From Mucilaginibacter sp. (GTDB lineage Bacteria; Bacteroidota; Bacteroidia; Sphingobacteriales; Sphingobacteriaceae), in the NCBI RefSeq assembly GCF_025359345.1, contig NZ_JANYGQ010000025.1, positions 233,422-297,421 on the forward strand: a stretch of DNA of 64,000 nt, given 5' to 3'. The position numbers were made by a program, and so were the translations under genes. The notes under the pieces are model-generated. The model saw only the letters and a list, made by a program, of their open reading frames with translations, was not told the DNA's origin and made no database searches. Positions 16,486 through 24,924 of the stretch are shown here, in pieces. Numbering within the stretch: position 1 is the first letter of the stretch; each line of letters opens with the position of its first letter.

Positions 16486-16508
16486 CTATTAACTAATAAC
16501 ACATTGTG

Positions 16509-16541
16509 TAAGCCATCCGCATTTGCGGGTGGCTTTTTTGT
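16509..16541 (+). terminator. Strong rho-independent terminator
   Basis: AAGCCATCCGC pairs with GCGGGTGGCTT around ATTT, followed by T residues. It terminates the PepSY-like gene. Confidence 0.85.
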
Positions 16542-16542
16542 T

Positions 16543-16801
16543 TAATACGAATTTTAATGAAGCGTTAATCCGCTCGAATTTCACGGATTTGATTTGCAGC
16601 GGATTAGGGGAATGAACCAACCTAAACAATAGCATCGCCGATTACCTTCTTTTCTTAAAAAAGCCCTAAATGGCATAAAAATGCACTTTTTTAAAACAAC
16701 TTGGGCGAATAAACCTTGTTAAGTAGTGCGAATTAATTATCGAATCGTACGCTCGATTCGTGTAATCCGAAATAATTCGTGGAATTAGTGCTACTAAAAT
16801 T
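16543..16801. repeat. Intergenic region with decayed heptamer repeats
   Basis: No gene is seen. Two stretches, 16564-16606 and 16735-16797, carry 7-nt-period motifs of the AATCCGC/ATTCGTG kind, including the inverted pair TAATCCGCT (16566-16574) and AGCGGATTA (16598-16606). They resemble the other decayed heptamer tracts of this window in form but not in sequence. Confidence 0.5.
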
Positions 16802-18994
16802 ATGTCAAAAACAATAATAGTTTCAAACAGGCTACCCGTAAAAATTTCGAAAACAGGTGATGAATATACATCGGCTGCAAGCGAAGGGGGGCTGGCTACC
16901 GGTTTGGGATCAATTTACAAAAAAGGAAATAACAAATGGATTGGCTGGCCGGGTATTGAAGTTGCCGAAGAAAAAGACCGCGATCAAGTAACCGCTCAAC
17001 TGAAAGACCTGAGCCTGGTGCCGGTATTTTTAGACCAGGAAGAAATTAATCAATATTATGAAGGCTTTAGTAACGATGTTTTGTGGCCGATATTTCATTA
17101 CTATACGTCAACATACGCTGTTTATAAGGAATCGAACTGGGATTATTACAATATAGTAAACCAAAAGTTCAGGGATGCCATATTGGCAATTGCCGAACCC
17201 GGCGACGTTATATGGATACACGACTACCAGTTAATGCTTTTACCACAACTGGTGCGCAACGTAATGCCTGATGTTTCTATCGGCTTCTTCTTGCATATCC
17301 CTTTCCCGTCGCATGAAATGTTCAGATTGATACCCTGGCGCAAAGAGTTGCTGGATGGCATGTTGGGCGCCGATTTAATTGGCTTTCATACGTTTGACGA
17401 CGTGCGGCACTTTTTGGGTGCTACAACCCGCATACTTCCTGTAACTTCTTCGGCAAACGTTATTACCAGCGGCGATCGCTCTATAGTCGTCGAATCGTTC
17501 CCGATGGGGATTGATGATAAAAAATACGCTTCATTACCGCTTGAAAAAGAGGTTATTGAACAGGTTGCTGTAATAAAGGAAACTTTTAAGAGTACAAAGC
17601 TCATCATATCCATCGATCGGCTCGATTACAGCAAAGGTATATTGCAGCGCCTTCAGGCTTTTGAGCAACTGCTGCAGTTGCATCCGGAATATTGCGGCAA
17701 AATAACCCTGCATATGATTGTGGTACCATCGCGCGATACTGTGCCGCAATACGCTCATCTACGCGATGAGATTGACAAGAGAGTCGGGAACATTAATGCC
17801 CTGTACCGTAATATGGAATGGACGCCGATTCATTACTATTACCGTTCGTTCCCGATTGAAACACTCTCAGCATTGTATTACTCGGCAGATGTTTGCCTGG
17901 TTACCCCGATGAGAGATGGAATGAACCTGGTTAGCAAAGAATATGTGGCCAGTAGAATAAACAACGATGGTGTTTTGATATTGAGCGAAATGGCAGGCGC
18001 CTCGAAAGAATTAATTGACGCCATAATTGTTAACCCTAACAATACCAACGAAGTATGTGATGCAATTATAGCAGCCATTAACATGCCATTGGGTGAGCAG
18101 AGACGGCGTATGCAAACTATGCGGCAGTTGGTAAGTAAGTTTAACATCACCCATTGGGTAAAAATTTTTACGGACAGACTCAAGGAAGTGAAACAAATGC
18201 AACGCTCTATGCAAACGCGTCACGTCAGCTTCGCTACCGAACAATCTATTATTAACAGGTACCATAAGACCAAAAAACGCATCATATTTTTAGATTACGA
18301 CGGCACACTGGTAAATTTCAAATCGAACATAAACCAGGCAACGCCGGATAAAGAATTGCACACTATTATCGACAGGCTAAGCGAGGATCCTGCTAACATG
18401 GTGGTGCTTATAAGCGGCCGCAAGCACGAGAATTTGGGTGAATGGTTTGACGAAAAAAATATTTACCTGATCGCGGAGCATGGCTCATGGTTTAAACAGC
18501 AAAATACAACATGGCATAAAGTATCCGGACTGTCCGACAGTTGGAAGCATGATATTTACCCTGTATTGGAAACCTACGTTGACCGTACGCCGGGCTCATT
18601 TATTGAAGAAAAAACGTATTCACTGGTATGGCACTATCGCAATTCCCAGGGTGGCCTGGGTGAGTTGCGTGCCAACGAATTGATGAATAACCTGAAATAC
18701 CTGGCAAGCGATAAAGGATTACAGTTGCTTCCCGGTGATAAAGTACTGGAAGTTAAGAATATGGAGATAAACAAAGGTAAAGCCGCTTTAATGCTGCTTG
18801 ATAAAAACGACTACGATTTTATTATTGCCTTTGGAGATGACTATACAGATGAAGACGTGTTTAAGGCCTTGCCTGAATCGGCTGTAACCATTAAAGTGGG
18901 TGGCAATGTTTCTGCTGCCAAGTTTTACCTGCGCAACCCGGCGGAGGTGAGGAGGTTGCTATTGAGCTTTGCCGAGGCCGTGCCAGTTCATTAA
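16802..18994 (+). CDS. Bifunctional trehalose-6-phosphate synthase/phosphatase
   Basis: 730 residues. Residues 1-475 are a GT20 glycosyltransferase that joins UDP- or other NDP-glucose to glucose-6-phosphate, with the motifs SNRLPVKI, SEGGLATGLG, WIHDYQLMLLP, IDRLDYSKGI and TPMRDGMNLVSKEYV. From about residue 490 a HAD phosphatase begins with FLDYDGTLVNFKS, continues with the sugar-contact strand YLIAEHGSW, and ends with the Mg-binding loop FGDDYTDEDVF near residue 680. The fused enzyme makes trehalose in the cytoplasm for osmotic and desiccation protection. A GH15 enzyme of the trehalase/glucoamylase type lies 1.1 kb downstream on the other strand. Confidence 0.94.
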   Translation: MSKTIIVSNRLPVKISKTGDEYTSAASEGGLATGLGSIYKKGNNKWIGWPGIEVAEEKDRDQVTAQLKDLSLVPVFLDQEEINQYYEGFSNDVLWPIFHYYTSTYAVYKESNWDYYNIVNQKFRDAILAIAEPGDVIWIHDYQLMLLPQLVRNVMPDVSIGFFLHIPFPSHEMFRLIPWRKELLDGMLGADLIGFHTFDDVRHFLGATTRILPVTSSANVITSGDRSIVVESFPMGIDDKKYASLPLEKEVIEQVAVIKETFKSTKLIISIDRLDYSKGILQRLQAFEQLLQLHPEYCGKITLHMIVVPSRDTVPQYAHLRDEIDKRVGNINALYRNMEWTPIHYYYRSFPIETLSALYYSADVCLVTPMRDGMNLVSKEYVASRINNDGVLILSEMAGASKELIDAIIVNPNNTNEVCDAIIAAINMPLGEQRRRMQTMRQLVSKFNITHWVKIFTDRLKEVKQMQRSMQTRHVSFATEQSIINRYHKTKKRIIFLDYDGTLVNFKSNINQATPDKELHTIIDRLSEDPANMVVLISGRKHENLGEWFDEKNIYLIAEHGSWFKQQNTTWHKVSGLSDSWKHDIYPVLETYVDRTPGSFIEEKTYSLVWHYRNSQGGLGELRANELMNNLKYLASDKGLQLLPGDKVLEVKNMEINKGKAALMLLDKNDYDFIIAFGDDYTDEDVFKALPESAVTIKVGGNVSAAKFYLRNPAEVRRLLLSFAEAVPVH

Positions 18995-19129
18995 CTGCAG
19001 GTGACTGATGGATAGTAAATGGGGAATGATTGGCATTTTACGCACAACGCGTTAAAAATATTGTAGCATTCATTGAGTTTGTTTCATAGATAAAATCGGA
19101 AAGTCAATCTTTACCGGAAATGAATAACT

Positions 19130-19921
19130 ATGAAATTGTTTTTAATTGCAGCCTTATCCGCATTTACAATTCCCGCCATTGCAAAAACCGGTGATACTAT
19201 ACGGGTTGAGCCCGCCACCCTCGAACTAAAAAACCTGCAAAAAGGTGATATCAGCTATCTGCAATTCGTTAAAAAAACGAAAGATGGCGCGGCAACCCGG
19301 GTTGCACTTATTAAGTTTAATGTTAAGGCCGGACAATATCATCACAAACCTACCATTACGGTAACCCAGCAGTGGGAAATGGATACAATAGTACATAAAT
19401 GCTATACCGTATTTGATGCTAAAAACTTCAGTACGCTACTACATGATACGTATTGGAAACGCCTGGGTTATTCCGTCAAGCTTGATTTTGAAACCAAACA
19501 TCTATCCTATACAAACGTGAATAGTAAAAGCGATGTGCCTGATTCAATAAAAACAGAAGCTACAAAAGATTTTAACGACTCCTTTCACAAATATAACCTC
19601 AACTGGCATGCTGATATGCTTATTTACTCATTGCTACCCTACAAGGAGGGTCGGGTATTCCTTATCAATTACTACGACCCGGGTTTTGAAAAATCGACAG
19701 AGGTTGCCTACACGGTAACAGGCAGTGATTTTTTAATCGGCAGCAGCGGCGAAAAGGTTGATTGCTGGGTGCTAAACAATTATAATGATAATAATGCCCC
19801 GGATAAAGGGTATGAACGGTTTTGGATATCGAAAAAAACGCACGAGGTTTTGAAGCTGGAAAATGATTTTGGCGGTGGGAGAGGCTTTAGGTATAAGTTG
19901 AAATTGGGGATTGCAGGCTGA
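19130..19921 (+). CDS. Secreted protein of unknown function (DUF3108-like)
   Basis: 263 residues. A signal peptide (about residues 1-18) is followed by a beta-rich chain that resembles the outer-membrane lipoprotein-carrier-like DUF3108 fold: repeated amphipathic strands and the C-terminal signature RFWISKKTHEVLKLEND with GFRYKLKL. No catalytic motif is visible. It sits between the trehalose gene and the GH15 gene and reads towards the latter, with the repeat element 19964-20081 between them. It is a reasonable but unproven envelope protein; the name is by overall pattern only. Confidence 0.65.
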   Translation: MKLFLIAALSAFTIPAIAKTGDTIRVEPATLELKNLQKGDISYLQFVKKTKDGAATRVALIKFNVKAGQYHHKPTITVTQQWEMDTIVHKCYTVFDAKNFSTLLHDTYWKRLGYSVKLDFETKHLSYTNVNSKSDVPDSIKTEATKDFNDSFHKYNLNWHADMLIYSLLPYKEGRVFLINYYDPGFEKSTEVAYTVTGSDFLIGSSGEKVDCWVLNNYNDNNAPDKGYERFWISKKTHEVLKLENDFGGGRGFRYKLKLGIAG

Positions 19922-19963
19922 TGTGAAATTACACCGACAATATTATCCGTAATATTAAATTGT

Positions 19964-20081
19964 GATTGCGAGCGAGGAACGAGCGCGGCAACCGCACGCC
20001 CGCACAGCCGCTCTTGCAAAATGGATACCTCTCTATTCGCCCTGTAAAGTTCGCGGTTGCCGCGCTGCGCTCGCAATGACA
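19964..20081. repeat. Palindromic REP-like element
   Basis: Arms ATTGCGAGCG (19965-19974) and GCGCGGCAACCGC (19983-19995) pair with GCGGTTGCCGCGC (20053-20065) and CGCTCGCAAT (20068-20077). The arms are GC-rich against AT-rich surroundings. It lies between convergent genes. The end GCTCGCAATGAC is a common signature of extragenic palindromes in many bacteria. It could form a long hairpin in both strands and serve as a terminator. Confidence 0.8.
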
Positions 20082-20109
20082 AATTGAAGAAAAAGTTACT
20101 TTAACCTCC

Positions 20110-21894
20110 CTATAAAAATATCGGCCTGTCCAATTTAATAGCAATCCGGTAAGCTGCATTCATCAATCCCACATGACTATAAGCTTGTGGGAAATTGCCC
20201 CATTGGCTGCCGTCATTTTCGTCAACATCTTCGCTGAAAAGCAGCAGGTGATTTGAATATTTCAGGATGTTTTCAAACTCGCGCATGGCGTCGTCCATGC
20301 GGCCAACGCAGGCCAGGGCTTCGATGTACCAGAAGGCGCAAATGAGGAAAGTAGTTTTGGGTTTGCCAAAATCGTCTTTATATAAATATCTGTAAAATAA
20401 GCCATTACTCGCTTTTAGTTCTTTTTCCAGTGCAATTAAATGGTCTTTTGCACGGTCTGACGCGGGATCGAGGTAGTTCATCATTATCAGCTGCAGGGTG
20501 CTGGCATCGAGGTTGGGGTTGCCGGCCGAGTTGGTGTAAACTTTCCGTACAGGGTCGTAACAACTTTCGATATGTTTGGCAGCCTGCTTTTTAACCTTTA
20601 TGGCCCTTTTTACCAGGTCTTTGTTATCAATGGTCAGTGCCATTTTTTCGGCGGCCGAGGCACCGGCCCATTGAAACAGGTTGCTGTAACAATGGATGTT
20701 GGCCATGTTGCGGAATTCCCAAATACCGGCATCTTTCTCATCGATGGTACGCTCAATTTTGCTCAATAAAAACTCAATCCAGCGCACGGAATCCTTTCTT
20801 TCAGAGAATATAAAACGATGGTCGGTATACAGCGGTAGCAGGGATATCATTACCTGCCCATAAATATCATTCTGTATGTGTTCCGATGCCTGGTTCCCCA
20901 CGCGTACCGGCTGATTAGCCATATAACCGGCCAGGTCCTCGCGTATTTCTTCCACTAAATCCTTTTTACCGGTGATGCCGTAAAGGGGTTGGTAGCGTTC
21001 GTGTTCGTTAAAAGATATATCAGTTACATAACTAAAATATTTCTCCATCTCTTCAAAATGGCCGATGTGATTTAGCGAGGTAAGCACATAATAAGTATCG
21101 CGCAGCCAGCAATAGCGATAGTCCCAGTTGCGGCCGCTCCCCGGCGACTCCGGCAAACTGGTGGTGCTAGCCGCAATAATAGCCCCTGTATCTTCATACT
21201 GGTGAATTTTCAAGGCCAACGCCGACCGGATGACAAACGGCTGGAAATAAGTAGCTATGGATGAGTGCTTTATCCAGGTTCGCCAGTATTGGGTAGTTTC
21301 GCGCAGAAAGCGTTCGGCGGTGCTGACAAGCGGCGCTTCCAATGGTTCGCCGTAGGTAAGCACCAAGTACTTGCATTCGTTCAACACAAAAGGCTGCTCG
21401 TCAAAAACATAACTGATGGGGATATTAGTGGTAAGCCGCATATTTTCATCACCACCCAAAAACTGTATATGGTTGCTGCCGCGGTTTACATGCAGCTTTG
21501 TGCGCCCGTAGTCAGATACCGGGTCGCATTTTACAACAATTTGCGCGGTACCTTCAACCGGTTCAATTTTACGGATAAGCATTAGCGCTTTATAATAACG
21601 CTGATGCTCGTAAAATCTTGGAGCAAAGTCTGTTATGCGGTATTTGGCGCCTTTTGCCGTAGTTATTTCGGTTGCAAGTACATTGGTATTCTCCAAGTAA
21701 TATTGATGCGATGTATAATCGTCAGTAGGTAAAATGGAGAATGAGCCGCCTTGCTCTTTATCCAGCAAACCACCAAAAATAAAAGTGCTGTCGAAGCGTG
21801 GCCAGCACAGCCAGTCGATATTAGTATTCTTGTTTACATGCGCCAGGAACGCACAATTGCCAATTATCCCGGTATCATAGGTATGTCTCTTCAT
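20110..21894 (-). CDS. Glycoside hydrolase family 15 protein (trehalase/glucoamylase type)
   Basis: 594 residues. Residues 1-200 are the N-terminal beta domain that precedes GH15 in trehalase-like members (GIIGNCAFLAHVNKNTNIDWLCWPRFDS). The (alpha/alpha)6 domain follows, with GRNWDYRYCWLRDTYY, NQASEHIQNDIYGQV, the general-acid motif DAGIWEFRN, and the C-terminal base motif LLFSEDVDEND with WGNFPQAYSHVGLMNAA. Substrates in the family are trehalose or alpha-1,4/1,6 glucans. The fused trehalose synthase 1.1 kb away favours trehalose or a glucan that shares its pool. No signal peptide, so it acts in the cytoplasm. Confidence 0.9.
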   Translation of the reverse strand: MKRHTYDTGIIGNCAFLAHVNKNTNIDWLCWPRFDSTFIFGGLLDKEQGGSFSILPTDDYTSHQYYLENTNVLATEITTAKGAKYRITDFAPRFYEHQRYYKALMLIRKIEPVEGTAQIVVKCDPVSDYGRTKLHVNRGSNHIQFLGGDENMRLTTNIPISYVFDEQPFVLNECKYLVLTYGEPLEAPLVSTAERFLRETTQYWRTWIKHSSIATYFQPFVIRSALALKIHQYEDTGAIIAASTTSLPESPGSGRNWDYRYCWLRDTYYVLTSLNHIGHFEEMEKYFSYVTDISFNEHERYQPLYGITGKKDLVEEIREDLAGYMANQPVRVGNQASEHIQNDIYGQVMISLLPLYTDHRFIFSERKDSVRWIEFLLSKIERTIDEKDAGIWEFRNMANIHCYSNLFQWAGASAAEKMALTIDNKDLVKRAIKVKKQAAKHIESCYDPVRKVYTNSAGNPNLDASTLQLIMMNYLDPASDRAKDHLIALEKELKASNGLFYRYLYKDDFGKPKTTFLICAFWYIEALACVGRMDDAMREFENILKYSNHLLLFSEDVDENDGSQWGNFPQAYSHVGLMNAAYRIAIKLDRPIFL

Positions 21895-21972
21895 AGAGGG
21901 ACCGCCGTTTTAAGGCAGTTAGTTTGTTTAACAATGATATTGGGGAATTGTTGGGGGGGGGATTATGCGAAG

Positions 21973-22121
21973 GGGCGAATTGCATTCGCCATTGGCGGAC
22001 GGGTAATCAACTATATTTTGCACCTGATTGCGGATACCGTTCAATAAACGGCTATGGGGCCACAGCAGTTGGGTAGATTCTGTAAATTGACTTGGCAGAC
22101 GAGGGCGGATGCAATTCGCCC
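21973..22121. repeat. Inverted-repeat element (GGCGAATTGCATTCGCC type)
   Basis: GGGCGAATTGCATTCGCC (21973-21990) and GGCGGATGCAATTCGCCC (22104-22121) are inverted copies with one mismatch, and each arm is itself nearly palindromic. About 113 bases of non-coding DNA lie between. The layout resembles a small non-autonomous (MITE-like) element or a REP pair. It fills the gap between the GH15 and peroxiredoxin promoters. Confidence 0.6.
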
Positions 22122-22180
22122 ATACAATATGCGATAAACTATAATCCCTATGTAATTAATAGAATTAAATAAAAATCAAT

Positions 22181-22211
22181 ATTGATAAGTTCAACAATCC
22201 GCTTACCTTAG
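22181..22211 (+). promoter_or_regulatory. Promoter of the peroxiredoxin gene
   Basis: ATTG at 22181-22184, exactly 19 nt, and TACCTTAG at 22204-22211 match the Bacteroidota consensus with one mismatch in each box. A start near 22218 gives a leader of about 26 nt. Confidence 0.55.
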
Positions 22212-22243
22212 TATATTATTTAAATAAATAAACATTTAATATT

Positions 22244-22879
22244 ATGGGTTTACGATTGGGAGACTTAGCTCCAAACTTTAAAGCACAAACTTCGCAGGGC
22301 GAAATTGATTTTTACGAATTCCTGGGCGATAGCTGGGGTGTATTATTTTCGCACCCGGCCGATTATACCCCGGTTTGCACTACGGAACTGGGTAAAACAG
22401 CATCGTTAAAAAGCGAATTTGACAAACGGAATGTTAAGGTAGCCGCCTTGAGCGTTGATTCTGTTGAATCGCATAAAGGCTGGATAAACGATATCAATGA
22501 AACCCAGAACGTTGAGGTAAATTTCCCGATAATAGGGGATGAGAACCGCGAAATAGCTTTGGCTTATGATATGATACACCCCAATGCATCGTTAACTGCT
22601 ACGGTGAGATCGCTATTTATTATCGCACCTGATAAAACGGTGAAGTTGATGATTACTTATCCTGCGTCAACCGGCCGTAACTTCCAGGAAATTTTAAGGG
22701 TGATTGATTCGTTGCAGTTAACAGCAAAATACAGCGTTGCAACACCAGCCGATTGGAAAGACGGGGAAGACGTAATTGTGGTGCCCGCAATTAAGACAGA
22801 AGACATCCCGGCAAAATTTCCGAAAGGTTTTACACAGGTTAAACCCTATTTAAGGACGACGCCACAACCAAATAAATAA
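22244..22879 (+). CDS. 1-Cys peroxiredoxin (Prx6 type)
   Basis: 211 residues. The peroxidatic Cys45 lies in HPADYTPVCTTELG, preceded by LFSHP. The C-terminal extension that marks the Prx6 branch is present (about 150-211, ATPADWKDGEDVIVVP with KPYLRTT). No second resolving cysteine is seen, so a small thiol or thioredoxin-like partner would regenerate it. It reduces hydrogen peroxide and lipid peroxides in the cytoplasm. A good promoter precedes it. Its neighbours are a cold-shock gene and the trehalose module, which fits a stress region. Confidence 0.93.
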   Translation: MGLRLGDLAPNFKAQTSQGEIDFYEFLGDSWGVLFSHPADYTPVCTTELGKTASLKSEFDKRNVKVAALSVDSVESHKGWINDINETQNVEVNFPIIGDENREIALAYDMIHPNASLTATVRSLFIIAPDKTVKLMITYPASTGRNFQEILRVIDSLQLTAKYSVATPADWKDGEDVIVVPAIKTEDIPAKFPKGFTQVKPYLRTTPQPNK

Positions 22880-22884
22880 TTTTA

Positions 22885-22912
22885 TTTGGTATTTAATAAT
22901 TTTATATATTTG
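22885..22912 (+). promoter_or_regulatory. Promoter of the cold-shock gene with long leader
   Basis: TTTG at 22885-22888 and a perfect TATATTTG at 22905-22912, 16 nt apart. The start near 22918 gives a 5' leader of about 100 nt, as is usual for temperature-regulated cold-shock mRNAs. Confidence 0.5.
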
Positions 22913-23019
22913 AACTGATGGTTTTTCTAAATCCTTCTGATAATAATGCCATTTTATTCAGTATGGGTCTGGTTTTTAAATCTTTAACACAAATTTTTAA
23001 TACACAATTATAATTATTT

Positions 23020-23217
23020 ATGAAAACTGGAAAAGTAAAATGGTTTAACACACAAAAAGGTTATGGTTTTATTGTTACCGAAGATGGTAAAGATCTTTTT
23101 GTACACTTTAAAGATGTACAGGGCGGCGTAAATGCCATTAAAGATAACGATAGCGTTACATACGAAGTGGAGGAAGGCAGAAAAGGACTACAGGCAGTAA
23201 ATGTAAAAAAAGCATAA
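23020..23217 (+). CDS. Cold-shock domain protein
   Basis: 65 residues forming one OB-fold cold-shock domain. RNP1 is seen as KGYGFIVTEDG and RNP2 as LFVHFKDVQ, with the family start KTGKVKWFN. It binds single-stranded nucleic acid and acts as an RNA chaperone. The long 5' leader and the strong terminator right after it make it a single-gene unit. The sequence alone does not separate a cold-induced from a constitutive paralogue. Confidence 0.93.
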   Translation: MKTGKVKWFNTQKGYGFIVTEDGKDLFVHFKDVQGGVNAIKDNDSVTYEVEEGRKGLQAVNVKKA

Positions 23218-23237
23218 TTGAAGGAAACCGATGTTTC

Positions 23238-23274
23238 ACACAAAGCCTCTGCTCCACAGGGGTTTTTTTGTGCT
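23238..23274 (+). terminator. Rho-independent terminator of the cold-shock gene
   Basis: GCCTCTG pairs with CAGGGG around CTCCA, extended by CACAAA/TTTGTG outside, with a run of seven T residues in the 3' half. Confidence 0.75.
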
Positions 23275-23334
23275 CAAAATTTTTGATGATATATTAATAA
23301 ATCTGTTATTTTAGCCCCACCAATAACCCTGAAT

Positions 23335-24567
23335 ATGACCGACGCAGCCGCCGCCAAAGCAAAAAGAAACATTATATTTTTAGTACTGGTAGCCTCTTTA
23401 GGCTATTTTGTTGATATATACGATTTACTTGTTTTTCTGATTGTAAGGATAAAGAGCCTTAAAGAAATTGGTATAAGTGACGCAGATATGCTGAGTAAAG
23501 GCCAATTGATAATTAACCTGCAAATGGCAGGTTTACTATTAGGCGGAATATTGTGGGGCGTGATGGGCGACAAATTGGGCCGTATAAAAGTTCTGTTTGG
23601 GTCAATTTTACTGTATTCTATCGCAAACTTTGCCAATGGTTTGGTTCATGATATAAACACTTATGCAATTATCCGCTTCATTGCCGGCGTTGGCCTTGCC
23701 GGCGAATTAGGCGCAGGCATTACCTTGGTTAGCGAAACATTAAGCAAAGAAAACCGGGGATACGGAACAATGGTTGTTGCGGTAATTGGCCTTTTAGGTA
23801 CCACAGCGGCATTTTTTGCTGCAAAATTCGGCTGGCGTAATGCGTATTTTATTGGGGGCGGATTAGGAATAGTGCTCTTGTTACTAAGGATAGGGACTTT
23901 TGAATCGGGGATGTACAAAAAACTCGAGCAAACGGAGGCAAGTAAAGGTGATTTTTTTATGCTCTTTACCAATTGGGGAAGGTTTAAAAAATACCTGTTC
24001 TGTATATTGATAGGCGCGCCGTTGTGGTATGTAGTAGGCGTATTTATCGGTTTTTGCGACAAATTTGGCGTTGCCTTAGGCGGCAAAGTTCCGTTAAGCC
24101 CTGCTGACGGGGTGTTTTACAGTTATTTGGGTATTGCCATCGGCGATATTTTTGCAGGACTGCTCGCGCAGATTACCAAGTCGAGAAAGCTTACGATGGC
24201 AGTATTTCTGATTTTATCGGTTGTTAGCGTTGTGTTTTATTTAAGCGCAACGGGGATCACCCCGGCGGAGTTTAAGTGGCTGGCGTTTTTTATGGGATGT
24301 TCTGTGGGTTATTGGGCAACTTTTGTTACCATCGCATCCGAACAATTTGGTACCAACATCCGCGCTACAGTTACTACTACGGTCCCGAATTTTGTCCGCG
24401 GCTCGCTGATTCCTATAACCTTAGGATTTAATGCGTTGGTAGCCAGCTACGGTTTTATTAACAGTGGATATATTATGATGGGTATATTAACTCTTGTTGC
24501 ATTATTATCTTTAAGCCAGCTAAAAGAAACATTTGGCAAGGATTTAAATTACCTGGAAATCTCTTGA
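23335..24567 (+). CDS. MFS transporter
   Basis: 410 residues, about 12 membrane helices. The loop 2-3 motif GVMGDKLGRIKVL and the helix 4 to 5 motif IRFIAGVGLAGELGAGITLVSETLSKENRG place it in the major facilitator superfamily, close to the sugar/metabolite:proton symporter branch. The N-terminal helix has an acidic pair (FVDIYDLLVF). No substrate can be read. It has no co-directional partner: hemF follows after 357 bases with its own promoter, so it is monocistronic. Confidence 0.9.
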   Translation: MTDAAAAKAKRNIIFLVLVASLGYFVDIYDLLVFLIVRIKSLKEIGISDADMLSKGQLIINLQMAGLLLGGILWGVMGDKLGRIKVLFGSILLYSIANFANGLVHDINTYAIIRFIAGVGLAGELGAGITLVSETLSKENRGYGTMVVAVIGLLGTTAAFFAAKFGWRNAYFIGGGLGIVLLLLRIGTFESGMYKKLEQTEASKGDFFMLFTNWGRFKKYLFCILIGAPLWYVVGVFIGFCDKFGVALGGKVPLSPADGVFYSYLGIAIGDIFAGLLAQITKSRKLTMAVFLILSVVSVVFYLSATGITPAEFKWLAFFMGCSVGYWATFVTIASEQFGTNIRATVTTTVPNFVRGSLIPITLGFNALVASYGFINSGYIMMGILTLVALLSLSQLKETFGKDLNYLEIS

Positions 24568-24924
24568 CCAGAAATTGTAAGGGCAAAAAACAAAATTGTC
24601 AGTTAAAATATTGATTGTCAATTTGATTTGACCTAAGTCGATTAATTAAAGATATCAACCCTAATTGCTATAGTATATTAATATAACAATCTTGTATACA
24701 GTTAGTTACAAACAGTATCAACCCTAAGAAGCGACAATCCTGTCAACTACCTATCTGGTTTGCTTAACTTAACGACACACGTTTGCTGACTCAATGCCGT
24801 TTATATCTTGTACGCTTGCGTTATACGTTCGCATTTATAAGATAATATTTGCATTTTAAACAGGCCCTTAATTCAGTTAATGAATTTTTAAACTTAATCA
24901 ACCTAATCAACTAAATTTGCCGCG
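24568..24924. other. Intergenic region with 12-bp direct repeat
   Basis: A 357-base AT-rich gap without a gene. TATCAACCCTAA occurs twice, at 24653-24664 and 24716-24727 (63 bp start to start), flanking the AT-rich palindromic stretch TATAGTATATTAATATA. The gap ends with a TAATCAAC-type heptad tract (about 24890-24915) that runs into the hemF -7 box. Confidence 0.5.
24912..24919 (+). promoter_or_regulatory. -7 promoter box of hemF, 5 nt before the start codon
   Basis: TAAATTTG is an exact TAnnTTTG match ending 5 nt before ATG, which predicts a leaderless or nearly leaderless mRNA. No -33 TTG is seen at 19 nt. Confidence 0.45.
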
